DNA of 64,000 bases from Endosaccharibacter trunci (lineage in GTDB: Bacteria; Pseudomonadota; Alphaproteobacteria; Acetobacterales; Acetobacteraceae), in assembly GCA_024515975.1 (NCBI GenBank), contig JAMSKV010000004.1, forward strand, positions 186,001 to 250,000. Reading direction: 5' to 3'. The position numbers and the translations under genes were made by a program. The stretch's first letter is position 1. Each line of letters begins with the position of its first letter. Under the pieces are notes generated by a model, which was not told where the DNA came from, ran no database searches, and saw nothing but the letters and a program-made list of their open reading frames with translations. Shown piece by piece: positions 18,039 to 28,026 of this stretch.

Positions 18039-19607
18039 GTGCGCCCGCTCCGCACACGGATGAAGGCGCTCTCCGGCGCGCTTGGCGCGGCGCTACTACT
18101 CCTGTCCGGCACCGCCCCTTGCGTCGCCGAGACACGGGCCCCGGCTGCCACGCTGAACGTGCAGGATTTCGGCGCGGCCGGCGACGGCGTGACCGACGAT
18201 ACGCGCGCGTTCCAGAGCGCCCTCGATGCCGCGCAGAAGGATGCCCAGGGAGACGCGCACGGCGCGCGGTCCCTGCTGGTGCCCGGCGGCAGAACCTATC
18301 TGATCGCGGGCGGTCTGCATCTCGACATCGGCGGCGATACGTCGTTCTCGATCGCCAGCCCGGGCATGAACGGCGCCAAGCTGCTGGCGCCGCCCGGCTA
18401 CAAGGACACGGTGCTCACCATCGCCATGCAGGGCGGACGGCCACGGGACTCCGGCTTCTCCGTCTCGATCACCGGCCTGTCCTTCCTGCATGGCGGCAGC
18501 GACACCGGCGGCACCGCGCTGGCCATCGCCACGCAAGGCAGCGGCGCGATGATGCCGGGCGTGGCCACCGACAAGCTGGTCTTCGGCGGCACGGGCTCCT
18601 TTGCCACCGGCCTTCTGCTCTCGGCCGACAACGTCACCACGCTCAGCGACACCTATTGCGGGATCGGCTTCCACGGCACCTGCGTGCGCTACGACACGCC
18701 GGGCCAGATCAGCGTCGAACACCACATCAAGGATCTCTACGTGAACGGGCGCGGCGCCACTGGCTTACGCATCGGCCATACCGGTCTCACCGGGCCGCTG
18801 CAGGGCTTCACCATTCGCGGTTTGAGTTGCACCGGCACCGATCATTGCCTGGTGGCGACCAGCGCCGGGCACGGCCCGATCGACGAGATCACGGTCGAGG
18901 GCGGTCAGTTCAACGCCAAGGACGACAACATCTTCGACAACGGCGCGGACACGCTGATCGTCACCGGCTCCTACTTCCTGGGCGGCGCGGAAGCGATCCA
19001 CGCCGAGCGGATGGACCGGCTGGTGGTGACCGGAAACGCGTTCTATCTCGGGCCGCCCAGCGCAGGACCGGCCAACAACGTGATGATCCATACCAAGGAT
19101 CTCGGCGGCGACCCGGCGGCGGGCAGCGTCGTTTCCGGCAACGTCTTCACCAATCTCTATGGCACGCCAATCCTGCTCGACAAGGGCACGGCCTACGTCA
19201 CCATTTCCGGCAATACCTGCCTCGGACGGAACTGCGTGCTGGACCGGAGCGGCAACACCAGCAACGGCATCGGCCCCAACCTGGATGGCGGCGTGTTCGG
19301 CTTCACCACCAGGCCGCGCTTCGAGACCGGCGCAGCGTTCTGCGCCGACCACGCGGCCTCCTGCCTCGATATCGGCACGGACAATGTCGGCAACGCCCAT
19401 ATCGGCACCGATCTGCCGAACAAGGCCGGCATCATCGAGATCGGCCCGAACGTGAAGCTGGACGGAACCGTGCTGCTTGGCGGCGGCCCGGTTCCGTCCA
19501 CGTCGCACAGCGCCTGCAGCAAGGACACCACGGCGCATGACGACAAATTCTTCTATCTCTGCGTCGCCACCGATCGCTGGAAGCGATTTCCCTTGTCGAG
19601 TTGGTAG
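18039..19607 (+). CDS. Secreted right-handed beta-helix protein, pectate lyase-like
   Basis: The 522-residue product has an N-terminal signal (about residues 1-30) and then NVQDFGAAGDGVTDDTRAFQSAL, the hallmark of the pectate-lyase-3 or GH28-related superfamily. Repeating short strands such as IVTGSYFLGGAEAI and LVVTGNAFYL are typical of a right-handed parallel beta-helix. The protein probably acts on a polysaccharide outside the cell or decorates the cell surface. Catalytic residues are not assignable by eye. The GTG start lies five bases after the DjlA-like stop, so they are possibly cotranscribed. Confidence 0.78.
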   Translation: MRPLRTRMKALSGALGAALLLLSGTAPCVAETRAPAATLNVQDFGAAGDGVTDDTRAFQSALDAAQKDAQGDAHGARSLLVPGGRTYLIAGGLHLDIGGDTSFSIASPGMNGAKLLAPPGYKDTVLTIAMQGGRPRDSGFSVSITGLSFLHGGSDTGGTALAIATQGSGAMMPGVATDKLVFGGTGSFATGLLLSADNVTTLSDTYCGIGFHGTCVRYDTPGQISVEHHIKDLYVNGRGATGLRIGHTGLTGPLQGFTIRGLSCTGTDHCLVATSAGHGPIDEITVEGGQFNAKDDNIFDNGADTLIVTGSYFLGGAEAIHAERMDRLVVTGNAFYLGPPSAGPANNVMIHTKDLGGDPAAGSVVSGNVFTNLYGTPILLDKGTAYVTISGNTCLGRNCVLDRSGNTSNGIGPNLDGGVFGFTTRPRFETGAAFCADHAASCLDIGTDNVGNAHIGTDLPNKAGIIEIGPNVKLDGTVLLGGGPVPSTSHSACSKDTTAHDDKFFYLCVATDRWKRFPLSSW

Positions 19608-19632
19608 CACGCAGAGACGATATGATTTCCGA

Positions 19633-20661
19633 TCAGGTCAGGTCCATCACCACACGACCTTCGATCTTTCCCTTGAGCATACGGTCGAAGATCGCATTGA
19701 CGTCCTCGAGCTTGGCCGCCTCCACCGTCGCTTTGACCTTGCCTGCAGTCGCGAAGCCGATAGCCTCCTGAAGGTCGAGACGGGTGCCGACGATCGAGCC
19801 ACGCACGGTGATGCCGTTCAGCACCAGACCGAAGATGTTGAGCGGAAAATCGCCCGGCGGCAGGCCATTCAGCGCGACGGTGGCGCCGCGGCGGGTAACG
19901 CCGATCGCCTGCTCGAACGCCTTCTCGCTCACCGCCGTCACCAGAACGCCGTCCACGCCGCCGCCGGTCTCGCGCTTGATTACCGTCGCCGGATCGTCCT
20001 TGCGCGCGTTCACGGTGACAGTCGCACCGAGCCTGCGCGCCAGATCGAGCTTGGCGTCATCCACGTCGATCGCAGCGACGTTGAAGCCCATCGCCTTGGC
20101 ATATTGAACCGCCAGATGGCCGAGTCCGCCGATGCCGCTGATGGCGACGAAATCGCCCGGCCGGGCTTCCGTCATCCGCAGGCCCTTATAGACCGTGACG
20201 CCGGCGCACAGGATCGGGGCGATCTGCGTGAAATCGACGTTGGACGGCAGATGGCCGACATAGTTCGGATCGGCGATCACGTAGTCGGCGAAACCACCAT
20301 TCACGGAATAGCCGGTGTTCTCCTGCGTTTCGCACAGCGTTTCCCAACCACCGAGGCAATGGCGGCAATGTCCGCAAGCCGAGTACAGCCACGGCACGCC
20401 GACTGCGTCGCCTTCCTTCACGGTCTTCACGCCGGCACCGACCTGCGAGACGTAGCCCACACCTTCATGGCCCGGAATGAACGGAGGGTTCGGCTTCACC
20501 GGCCAGTCGCCATGCGCGGCATGCAGATCGGTGTGACACACGCCGGACGCACGGATCGCGACCTGGATCTGTCCTGGTCCCACCTGCGGGACCGGAACCT
20601 CGTCGATGGTGAGCGGCTCGCCGAATTCGCGAACGACAGCGGCCTTCATGGTCTTGGACAT
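19633..20661 (-). CDS. adhP: Zinc-dependent alcohol dehydrogenase, AdhP type
   Basis: The 342-residue enzyme oxidises primary alcohols with NAD. The catalytic zinc region is [14 protein letters not shown] and PGHEGVG. The structural zinc site is [15 protein letters not shown]. The nucleotide-binding fold has [19 protein letters not shown]. Length and motifs match AdhP/AdhA of acetic acid bacteria and other proteobacteria. It follows the aldehyde dehydrogenase gene by 30 bases, so the pair can convert an alcohol through the aldehyde to the acid. A GAF-Fis regulator gene lies just upstream on the same strand. Confidence 0.93.
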   Translation of the reverse strand: MSKTMKAAVVREFGEPLTIDEVPVPQVGPGQIQVAIRASGVCHTDLHAAHGDWPVKPNPPFIPGHEGVGYVSQVGAGVKTVKEGDAVGVPWLYSACGHCRHCLGGWETLCETQENTGYSVNGGFADYVIADPNYVGHLPSNVDFTQIAPILCAGVTVYKGLRMTEARPGDFVAISGIGGLGHLAVQYAKAMGFNVAAIDVDDAKLDLARRLGATVTVNARKDDPATVIKRETGGGVDGVLVTAVSEKAFEQAIGVTRRGATVALNGLPPGDFPLNIFGLVLNGITVRGSIVGTRLDLQEAIGFATAGKVKATVEAAKLEDVNAIFDRMLKGKIEGRVVMDLT

Positions 20662-20691
20662 GGAGCATTTCTCCCTTTTGTTCTTGTTCGC

Positions 20692-22212
20692 TCAGAAGAA
20701 CCCGAGCGCCTTGGCGGAATAGCTGACCAGCATGCTCTTGGTATTCTGGTAGTGATCCAGCATCATCTTGTGGGTTTCGCGCCCGATGCCGGACTGCTTG
20801 TAGCCACCGAACGCGGCATGCGCCGGATAGAGGTGGTAGCAATTGGTCCAGACCCGTCCGGCCTGGATCGCCCGTCCGAAGCGATAGGCGCGCGTGCCGT
20901 CGCGGGTCCACACCCCGGCGCCCAGACCGTAGAGCGTATCGTTGGCGATCGACAGCGCCTCCTCGTCATCCTTGAACCGGGTGACGGACAGAACCGGGCC
21001 GAAAATCTCTTCCTGGAAGATGCGCATCTTGTTGTGACCGGCGAACACGGTGGGCTGCACGTAGCAGCCGCCGGCCAGATCGCCGCCCAGCTCGGCCCGG
21101 CCGCCGCCGGTAAGCACTTCCGCACCCTCCTGCCTGCCGATATCGAGATAGGACAGGATCTTCTCCACCTGCTCGGTGGAAGCCTGCGCGCCGATCATGG
21201 TCGCCGGGTCGCGCGGATCGCCCTGGCGGATCGCTTCGACGCGCTTGATCGCCCGCTCCATGAACCGATCGTAGATGCTCTCATGCACCAGCGCGCGCGA
21301 CGGGCAGGTGCAGACCTCGCCCTGGTTCAGCGCGAACATCGCGAAGCCTTCGAGCGCCTTGTCGAAGAAATCGTCATCCTCGTTGGCCACGTCGGCGAAG
21401 AAGATGTTCGGCGACTTGCCGCCCAGTTCCAGCGTGACGGGGATCAGGTTCTGGCTGGCATACTGCATGATCAGCCGGCCGGTGGTGGTCTCGCCGGTGA
21501 ACGCGATCTTGGCGATGCGCTTGTTCGATGCCAGCGGCTTGCCGGCTTCCAGACCGAACCCGTTGACCACGTTCAGCACGCCTGGCGGCAGGATGTCGGC
21601 GATCAAATCCATCAGCACCATGATGGAGGCAGGCGTTTGTTCCGCCGGTTTCATCACCACGCAATTGCCGGCGGCGAGCGCCGGCGCCAGCTTCCAGCAG
21701 GCCATCAGCAGCGGGAAGTTCCATGGAATGATCTGGCCGACGACGCCGAGCGGCTCATGGAAATGATAGGCCACCGTGTCGTGGTCGATCTCCGACAGCG
21801 ATCCTTCCTGGGCGCGGATGCAGCCGGCGAAATAGCGGAAATGGTCGATCGCCAGCGGAATATCGGCCGCCATGGTCTCGCGGATCGGCTTGCCGTTGTC
21901 GAGCGTCTCGGCCAACGCCAGGCGGTCGAGATTGGCCTCCATGCGGTCGGCGATGCGCAGCAGAAGCGCCGCACGCTCCGCCGGCGCGGTCCGGCCCCAG
22001 GCCTCGCGCGCGGCATGGGCGGCGTCCAGCGCCAGCTCGATATCCGACGCGTCCGAACGCGCGATCTGGCACAGGGTGCGCCCATGCACCGGCGACGGAT
22101 TGTCGAAATAGCGTCCGGCCTGCGGCGGAACGAACCGGCCGCCAATGAAATTGTCGTAGCGTCCGGCGAAGACGTTCGCCGATAGCGCCAAATCCTGCGT
22201 CAGCGTATCCAT
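20692..22212 (-). CDS. NAD-dependent aldehyde dehydrogenase, ExaC/AldB type
   Basis: This 506-residue enzyme oxidises short aldehydes such as acetaldehyde. It has the conserved [10 protein letters not shown], the nucleotide-binding [23 protein letters not shown] and the active-site GEVCTCPSR, where two cysteines separated by one residue are typical of the ExaC/AcoD subgroup. Its length and ending ([15 protein letters not shown]) also match that group. It lies between a transcription regulator and adhP, all on the minus strand. The regulator family often controls such dehydrogenases, so induction by alcohol or aldehyde is likely. Confidence 0.93.
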   Translation of the reverse strand: MDTLTQDLALSANVFAGRYDNFIGGRFVPPQAGRYFDNPSPVHGRTLCQIARSDASDIELALDAAHAAREAWGRTAPAERAALLLRIADRMEANLDRLALAETLDNGKPIRETMAADIPLAIDHFRYFAGCIRAQEGSLSEIDHDTVAYHFHEPLGVVGQIIPWNFPLLMACWKLAPALAAGNCVVMKPAEQTPASIMVLMDLIADILPPGVLNVVNGFGLEAGKPLASNKRIAKIAFTGETTTGRLIMQYASQNLIPVTLELGGKSPNIFFADVANEDDDFFDKALEGFAMFALNQGEVCTCPSRALVHESIYDRFMERAIKRVEAIRQGDPRDPATMIGAQASTEQVEKILSYLDIGRQEGAEVLTGGGRAELGGDLAGGCYVQPTVFAGHNKMRIFQEEIFGPVLSVTRFKDDEEALSIANDTLYGLGAGVWTRDGTRAYRFGRAIQAGRVWTNCYHLYPAHAAFGGYKQSGIGRETHKMMLDHYQNTKSMLVSYSAKALGFF

Positions 22213-22315
22213 GAGAAGGAACCCTCCAGTGCGATCGTGTGTCCGATCGTTCGGCCAGGAGAGTGCGACCGGGCCGGCGGAGGGGGAAGCGGGTCGCGGG
22301 CGAAAGCCGCCTCGT

Positions 22316-22335
22316 CTGTCTCACCGGCGAGACAG
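22316..22335. promoter_or_regulatory. Perfect palindrome upstream of the aldehyde dehydrogenase gene
   Basis: CTGTCTC at 22316-22322 and GAGACAG at 22329-22335 form a perfect inverted repeat with a six-base centre. It lies about 105-125 bases before the aldehyde dehydrogenase start and 23 bases after the regulator stop. It could be the operator of the GAF-Fis regulator or, less likely, a terminator hairpin, since no T run follows. Confidence 0.5.
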
Positions 22336-22358
22336 AGCGGCGCCCGGACGGCTCAGGG

Positions 22359-23312
22359 TCAGTTGAGGCCGGCGCGGGCCATGCGGCGATACAGAGTGGC
22401 GCGGCCGATTCCCAGCAGCGCAGCCGCCTTGCTGGCATTGCCGTTCGCGTTGGCCAGCGCCTGGCGCAGCACGGCCCGATCGCCGTCGTTGAAACCGGCG
22501 ATGGAATTGTCGCCCAGAACGTGATTGATCGACTGCGCGCCCGCGGCCAGATCGGCGCCCAGATTGAAGCGCCGGCGCGCCTCGTGCGTGGCGCCGATCA
22601 GCAGATCGTCCCGGTCCGCCGCCAGAAGCACGGTGCCGCTCTGCGGATCGTCGGACAGGAAGATGATCCGCGCCGAGGAGAAATGGCGGCAGAACAGGTC
22701 GCGCTCGATCCGGTGCGCGCAATCGGCGACCAGGGCGGCGATCATCTCCACCGTTTCCGGCCCGTGGTCGGTCCGGCAGGTCGACACATCGATCGCGCCG
22801 GCCAGGCGGCCCAACGGATCGTAGATCGGCGCGTCCACGCAGCTCAGCCCGATGTTCCTGGCCGCGAAATGCTGGTGCCGGAACACGATCACCGGCTTCT
22901 TCTCGTAGAGGCAGGTGCCGATGCCGTTGGTGCCCTCCCGCGCTTCCGCCCAGTTCGCGCCCGGAACCAGGCCGGAGGACGCGAACACCTCGCGGTCGGA
23001 CGGCCCGATACGCTGATCCAGGATCGTGCCCTGGGCGTCGCTGAGCACGATGCCGCAACCGGACCGCCCAACGGCGCGGAACAGGTGATCGAGGACGGGC
23101 CCGGCGACGGACAGCAGGAACCCGTTCAGCGCGCGCAGATCCGCCAGGCGGTTCTGCTCGACGATGTCGCGCGCGACGGTGGCGGCGGGATCGATCCGAT
23201 GATGCAGCGCGGAGCGTCGCCACGAGGCCGCGATCTCCGACATGGCCGCGTGGCCCGGCGAGCTGACAGCAGCCAGAACGGCATTCGCATGATCGGAAAA
23301 AGATCGCGTCAT
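22359..23312 (-). CDS. GAF and Fis-type HTH regulator, AcoR-like without AAA domain
   Basis: The 317-residue protein resembles the N- and C-termini of AcoR. Residues 20-50 contain SEIAASWRRSALHHRIDP, a GAF-like sensor covers about 60-200 (with EGTNGIGTCLYEKKPVIV), and a Fis-type helix-turn-helix ends the protein (NANGNASKAAALLGIGRATL). The central sigma-54 ATPase domain of AcoR, with its GAFTGA loop, is absent. It therefore should not activate sigma-54 promoters directly. It is encoded upstream of the aldehyde and alcohol dehydrogenase genes, which it most likely controls. Confidence 0.82.
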   Translation of the reverse strand: MTRSFSDHANAVLAAVSSPGHAAMSEIAASWRRSALHHRIDPAATVARDIVEQNRLADLRALNGFLLSVAGPVLDHLFRAVGRSGCGIVLSDAQGTILDQRIGPSDREVFASSGLVPGANWAEAREGTNGIGTCLYEKKPVIVFRHQHFAARNIGLSCVDAPIYDPLGRLAGAIDVSTCRTDHGPETVEMIAALVADCAHRIERDLFCRHFSSARIIFLSDDPQSGTVLLAADRDDLLIGATHEARRRFNLGADLAAGAQSINHVLGDNSIAGFNDGDRAVLRQALANANGNASKAAALLGIGRATLYRRMARAGLN

Positions 23313-23474
23313 GAACGGCTCCGATCCTGACCGTATCGGTCGCGCGACCGGTGGTCAAACCGGCCCGGACGATCCGGCGGCGCCCGGCGCCCCCTCGCCT
23401 CGCCCGGCGCGGGCGGGCATTCTGCCGGCCGTGTGATCCTCCCGGGCCGCACCGTCGCGAACAGGAGTTTCCGC

Positions 23475-24200
23475 GTGTCCGCCATCATCGACCTGCCCAG
23501 CCCCAATTGCCGCGCCCGGCCGGACGGCGCCGTGATCGACACGCTGGTGCTGCACTACACCGGCATGCAGAGCGGGCAGGCGGCGATCGACCGTCTGCGC
23601 GATCCGGCGGCGGAGGTGTCGTCGCATTACGTGGTGGAAGAAGACGGCCGGGTGTTCCGGCTGGTGGCGGAACGGTTGCGCGCCGCCCATGCCGGCATCT
23701 CGAACTGGCGCGGCCGCGCGATGCTGAACGACAGCTCGATCGGCATCGAGATCGTCAATCCCGGCCATGAATGGGGCTACAGGCCGTTTCCCCCGGCGCA
23801 GATCGACGCCGTGCGGGCGCTCTGCCTCGGCATCCTGGACCGCCACCCGATCGAACAGCGGCGCATCGTCGGCCACAGCGACATCGCCCCGGACCGCAAG
23901 CAGGACCCGGGCGAGCTGTTCCCCTGGGCGACGCTCGCCGCGTCCGGGATCGGCCTGTTTCCGCACGGCGTCGCGGATGCCGGCACGGAGAATCCGGTTT
24001 CCGGTGCGACGAGGCTGGCACCGATCCGCGCCAGGCTGCGTTCGATCGGCTTCGGCATCGATGAAGAGGGTGAGATGGACCAGGCATTGCGCATCGTTCT
24101 GTTGGCATTCCAGCGCCGCTGGCGGCCGGAAACGGTGAACGGGCTCGCCGATGCCGGCACCGTCGCACGCCTCGACGCCGTCGCGGCGCTCTACGCATGA
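23475..24200 (+). CDS. N-acetylmuramoyl-L-alanine amidase, AmpD/AmiD family
   Basis: The 241-residue product contains the amidase-2 fold, with TLVLHYTGM for the first zinc histidine, SSHYVVEEDGRVFRLV, GIEIVNPG and IVGHSDIAPDRKQDPG for the later zinc histidine and catalytic residues. The C-terminal 65 residues resemble a peptidoglycan-binding domain (ALRIVLLAFQRRWRPE). I chose GTG 23475 because AGGAG lies eight bases upstream; an earlier in-frame GTG is at 23433. It cleaves peptidoglycan or muropeptides between N-acetylmuramic acid and L-alanine. No signal peptide is evident. Its stop overlaps the glycosidase start (ATGA). Confidence 0.9.
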   Translation: MSAIIDLPSPNCRARPDGAVIDTLVLHYTGMQSGQAAIDRLRDPAAEVSSHYVVEEDGRVFRLVAERLRAAHAGISNWRGRAMLNDSSIGIEIVNPGHEWGYRPFPPAQIDAVRALCLGILDRHPIEQRRIVGHSDIAPDRKQDPGELFPWATLAASGIGLFPHGVADAGTENPVSGATRLAPIRARLRSIGFGIDEEGEMDQALRIVLLAFQRRWRPETVNGLADAGTVARLDAVAALYA

Positions 24201-26848
24201 GCGACCAGCCGCAAACCGCCGCCACCGCCGAAGGGCGGCGCCTGAACGGCCCGGACGGGCTGCGCTGGAAGGAATGGGGCCCGTATCTGAGCGACCGGCA
24301 ATGGGGCACGGTGCGCGAGGATTACAGCGCGGGCGGCGACGCCTGGGACTATTTCCCGCACGACCACGCCCGCTCGCGCGCCTATCGCTGGGGCGAGGAC
24401 GCCATCGCCGGCTTCGGCGACACCCATCTGCGCTGGTGCCTGGGCCTGGCGCTCTGGAACGGGCGCGACCCGATCCTGAAAGAGCGCCTGTTCGGCCTGA
24501 CGAACGCCGAAGGCAATCACGGCGAGGACGTCAAGGAACTCTACTACTACCTCGACGCCACCCCGACCCATTCCTTCCAGAGCATGCTCTACAAATATCC
24601 GCAGGGGGCGTTTCCCTACGCCGATCTGGTGGACGAGAACGGGCGTCGCGGGCAGGACAAGCCGGAATACGAACTGCTCGACACCGGGGTGCTGGACGAG
24701 AACCGGTATTTCGACGTCTTCGTGGACTACGCCAAGGCGGGGCCCGACGACATCCTGATGCGGGTGCGGGCGGTCAATCGCGGTCCCGACCCGGCCGAAC
24801 TGACCGTGCTGCCGCAGCTCTGGGCCCGCAACACCTGGAGCTGGGACGCCAGCGCCAAGCGCCCTCTGCTCCGCGCGAGCGGCGACGCCACAGTGGACGC
24901 CACCCATCCCGAGAAAACGCCGATGCGGCTCGAGGTGGAGCCCGGCGCGCAGCTCCTGTTCTGCGACAACGAAACCAATGAGGCCCGGCTGTTCGGCCGT
25001 CCGCAGGCCGGATACCCCAAGGACGGGATCAACGATTTCGTGGTGGACGGGCGGCCGGAGGCTGTGAATCCGGCCCGCACCGGCACCAAATGCGCCGCCC
25101 TGCACCGCTTCACCCTGGCGCCGGGCGAGGAACGCGTCGTGCGGCTGCGCTTCTCCCCGGCCGAGGCGAAAGGCGGGTTCGCCGATTTCGACACGCTGTT
25201 CGACCAGCGCCGGCAGGAAGCGGACAGCTACTACGCAGCTCTGCAGGAGCGGATCGAGGATCCGGACCAGAAGCGGGTCCAGCGCCAGGCCTTCGCCGGC
25301 ATGCTGTGGTCGAAGCAGTTCTATCGCTACGACGTCCGCATCTGGCTGCAAGGCGACGCCGCGGAGCCGACACCGCCCGCGTCGCGCCTGTGCGGACGCA
25401 ACGCCGATTGGCCGGATTTCAATGCCGCCGACATCATCTCCATGCCGGACAAGTGGGAATATCCCTGGTTCGCGTCCTGGGATCTGGCGCTCCACACCAC
25501 CGTGCTGGCGATCGTCGATCCGGGTTTCGCCAAGGACCAGGTCCGGCTGCTGATGCGCGACGGCTACATGTCGCCCAACGGCGCCCTGCCGGCCTATGAA
25601 TGGTCGTTCGGCGACGCCAACCCGCCTTTGTTCGCCTGGGCCGCCTGGCGCGTGTTCGAGACCGACCGCACCCTGACCGGACACGCCGATCACGACTTCC
25701 TGAAGCGCGTGTTCAACAAGCTGTCGATCAACTTCACCTGGTGGGTGAACCGCAAGGACGAGAACGGGCGAAACCTGTTCCAGGGCGGCTTCCTGGGGCT
25801 GGACAACATCGCCATCTTCGATCGCTCCTCGCCTCTGCCGACCGGCGGCACGCTCTCGCAATCCGACGGCACCGCCTGGATGGCGATGTATGCGCTGTCC
25901 ATGCTGCAGATCTCGGTGGAGCTGGCCTTGCAGGACAGCGTCTATGAGGAGATGGCCACCAAATTCCTCGAGCACTTCCTGCTGATCGCCGCGGCGGACG
26001 GCAGCGCGCTCTGGGACGAGCAGGACGGCTTCTTCTACGACACGCTCAATCTCGAGAACGGCAAGCGCGTGCCGCTTCGCGCCCGCTCCATGGTCGGGCT
26101 GATTCCGCTCCTGGCAGTGAGCAGCCTCGAGCGGGAGAAGATCGAGAAACTGCCCGACTTCACCGCCGCCATGACATGGTTCCTCCAGCATCGTCCGGAT
26201 CTGGCGCGGCAGGTGTCGGACTGGAACCGCGTCGGCGATTCCGATACCGCCCTGGTGGCGCTGATGCGCGCGCACCGGATGACGCTGACCCTCACCCGCA
26301 TGCTCGACGAGAGCGAATTCCTGTCGCCGCACGGGCTGCGGGCGGTCAGCAAGGTCCACAAGGCCGAACCGTACCGCTTCGAATGGCAGGGCAAGACCTT
26401 CGAACTCGACTACGAGCCGGCGGAAAGCACCTCACGCCTGTTCGGCGGCAATTCGAACTGGCGCGGCCCGGTCTGGATGCCGGTGAACTACCTGATCGTG
26501 GAAAGCCTGCTGCGCCTGCACCGCTTCTACGGCGAGGGCTATCGGATCGCCTGCCCCACGGGCTCGGACCGCATGCTCACCCTGGCCGAGGTGGCGGCCG
26601 AGTTGTCGCACCGGCTGATCGACCTGTTCGTGCGCGATGCGAACGGCAGGAGGCCGGTGCATGGCGACCACGCCCTGCTGCAGGACGACCCGCATTTCCG
26701 CGATCTTCTGTTGTTCTACGAGTATTTCGACGGCGATACCGGCCGCGGCGTGGGCGCCTCGCACCAGACCGGCTGGTCCGGCCTGGTGGCGCTGCTGATC
26801 CATAACCGCGCCTGGCCGGGGCCGCAGGCGATCCCGCCCAGGCCCTGA
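24197..26848 (+). CDS. GH63-like glucosidase, MGH1-type glycoside hydrolase
   Basis: This 883-residue protein matches a bacterial family of large glucosidases related to GH63. The N-terminal part (KEWGPYLSDRQWGTVREDYS) is beta-rich. The rest is an (alpha/alpha)6 barrel with YPWFASWDLALHTT, AYEWSFGDANPPLFAWA and GRGVGASHQTGWSGLVA, segments typical of GH63/GH15-like enzymes. Acidic residues in these segments are candidate catalysts. No signal peptide is seen, so it is cytoplasmic and probably acts on an internal glucoside or compatible solute. Its start overlaps the amidase stop, which is an odd pairing without an obvious shared pathway. Confidence 0.82.
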   Translation: MSDQPQTAATAEGRRLNGPDGLRWKEWGPYLSDRQWGTVREDYSAGGDAWDYFPHDHARSRAYRWGEDAIAGFGDTHLRWCLGLALWNGRDPILKERLFGLTNAEGNHGEDVKELYYYLDATPTHSFQSMLYKYPQGAFPYADLVDENGRRGQDKPEYELLDTGVLDENRYFDVFVDYAKAGPDDILMRVRAVNRGPDPAELTVLPQLWARNTWSWDASAKRPLLRASGDATVDATHPEKTPMRLEVEPGAQLLFCDNETNEARLFGRPQAGYPKDGINDFVVDGRPEAVNPARTGTKCAALHRFTLAPGEERVVRLRFSPAEAKGGFADFDTLFDQRRQEADSYYAALQERIEDPDQKRVQRQAFAGMLWSKQFYRYDVRIWLQGDAAEPTPPASRLCGRNADWPDFNAADIISMPDKWEYPWFASWDLALHTTVLAIVDPGFAKDQVRLLMRDGYMSPNGALPAYEWSFGDANPPLFAWAAWRVFETDRTLTGHADHDFLKRVFNKLSINFTWWVNRKDENGRNLFQGGFLGLDNIAIFDRSSPLPTGGTLSQSDGTAWMAMYALSMLQISVELALQDSVYEEMATKFLEHFLLIAAADGSALWDEQDGFFYDTLNLENGKRVPLRARSMVGLIPLLAVSSLEREKIEKLPDFTAAMTWFLQHRPDLARQVSDWNRVGDSDTALVALMRAHRMTLTLTRMLDESEFLSPHGLRAVSKVHKAEPYRFEWQGKTFELDYEPAESTSRLFGGNSNWRGPVWMPVNYLIVESLLRLHRFYGEGYRIACPTGSDRMLTLAEVAAELSHRLIDLFVRDANGRRPVHGDHALLQDDPHFRDLLLFYEYFDGDTGRGVGASHQTGWSGLVALLIHNRAWPGPQAIPPRP

Positions 26849-26850
26849 GC

Positions 26851-26877
26851 CCGCCGGAGGCGGGGGCAATCGCCCCC
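26851..26877. terminator. GC-rich hairpins between convergent genes
   Basis: Between the glycosidase stop and the metF stop, GGGGGC at 26862-26867 pairs perfectly with GCCCCC at 26872-26877 across a four-base loop. CCGCC and GGCGG just before it can form a second stem. No T run is present, so the site fits a terminator only by position and stem stability. Confidence 0.4.
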
Positions 26878-26880
26878 TGC

Positions 26881-27879
26881 CTATCCCGGCGCGGACGCCT
26901 CCGGACGAACGCCGAGGATATGGGCGATCGCATAGGACAGGTCCGGCTTGTTCAGCGTGTAGAAATGGAACTCGTCCACGCCGTTGGCCTGCAGCAGGCG
27001 CACCAGCTCCGCCGCCACCACCGCGCCCACCATGCGGCGCGTGTCCGGGTCCTGTTCCGTGCCTTCGAACACCCCGTCCAGCCAGCCCGGCACGGTGGCG
27101 CCGCAGGACAGGGCGAACCGCTTGGCCGGCGCGAAATTCGAGATCGGCATGATGCCCGGCACCACCGGCGCGGTGATCCCGGCCGCGAGGCAGCGATCCA
27201 GGAAGCGCAGATAGGTGTCGGCGTCGAAGAAGAGCTGCGTGATGGCCCGCGTGGCACCGGCATCGAGCTTGCGCCGCAGATTGTCGAGATCGGCGGACGG
27301 GCTCGCCGCCTCGGGATGCACTTCCGGATAGGCGGCGACCGAGATCTCGAACCCGGCCACCCGCTTCAGCCCCGCCACGAGTTCGGCCGCGCTGCGATAC
27401 CCGTCCGGATGCGGCTCGAACCGGCCACCCTTTTCCGCCGGATCGCCGCGCAGGGCGACGATATGGCGCACGCCGCAATCCCAGTAGCGGCGGGCGACGT
27501 CGTCCACCTCGCCCCGGCTGGCGCCGACGCAGGTGAGGTGTGCCGCCGGAACCAGAGCGGTTTCCCGGACGATACGGGCGACGGTATCGTGGGTGCGGGC
27601 CTGGGTGGAGCCGCCGGCGCCGTAGGTGACGGAGACGAAGCTGGGCCGGAGCGCTTCCAGCCGGCGGATCGAGGCCCAGAGTTGTTGCTCCAAAGCCTCG
27701 GTGCGCGGAGGAAAGAACTCGAACGACAACCGGGGCGGCGCAAATGCGTCAGGCTTCGGCAGGGCGCCGAAACGCGGGCCGGTGAGCCAGCGGACCAGGG
27801 CGGACTGCTCCCGCCCGGCGCGAGAAGCGGAATCGGCCGCAACGGTTGCGGCCGAATTTTCGTCTTGGGGATTGTTCAT
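26881..27879 (-). CDS. metF: Methylenetetrahydrofolate reductase
   Basis: MetF reduces 5,10-methylene-THF to 5-methyl-THF, the methyl donor for MetH. The 332-residue product has LSFEFFPPRTEALEQQLW, SVTYGAGGSTQ, HIVALRGDP and TQLFFDADTYLRFLDRC, all standard for the flavin-binding barrel, and ends normally with VDEFHFYTLNKPDLSYAI. I placed the start at ATG 27879; the 40-residue N-terminal leader is Ala/Ser-rich and variable. It is divergent from mlaA. The partner metH lies 17 kb away at 44.5 kb in this window. Confidence 0.95.
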   Translation of the reverse strand: MNNPQDENSAATVAADSASRAGREQSALVRWLTGPRFGALPKPDAFAPPRLSFEFFPPRTEALEQQLWASIRRLEALRPSFVSVTYGAGGSTQARTHDTVARIVRETALVPAAHLTCVGASRGEVDDVARRYWDCGVRHIVALRGDPAEKGGRFEPHPDGYRSAAELVAGLKRVAGFEISVAAYPEVHPEAASPSADLDNLRRKLDAGATRAITQLFFDADTYLRFLDRCLAAGITAPVVPGIMPISNFAPAKRFALSCGATVPGWLDGVFEGTEQDPDTRRMVGAVVAAELVRLLQANGVDEFHFYTLNKPDLSYAIAHILGVRPEASAPG

Positions 27880-28026
27880 ATTGAAGCCGAGTTTAGAACC
27901 GGTTGATCGCGGCGCAAGCACCGCATCGGATTGCGCGGGGCGCTTCCCATGTTAGACAGGTGCGAGGTGGGTTCCTGCCTACGTCCGGGATCCAGGCCCG
28001 GCATCGTGTTCAAGCCGAGGTCGAGC

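Noticed and set aside
19477-22185. A 902-codon plus-strand frame across the dehydrogenase genes
   Set aside because: It lies antisense to adhP and the aldehyde dehydrogenase, both with clear active-site motifs. Its His/Arg/Asp-rich translation has no domain.
22232-22249. CGATCG repeated twice upstream of the aldehyde dehydrogenase start as an operator
   Set aside because: CGATCG is a common hexamer in this sequence, and the pair overlaps the likely leader. The longer palindrome at 22316 is a better candidate.
26849-27930. SAM or cobalamin riboswitch for metF or metH
   Set aside because: The metF leader is too short for either, and no characteristic conserved boxes are visible before metH.
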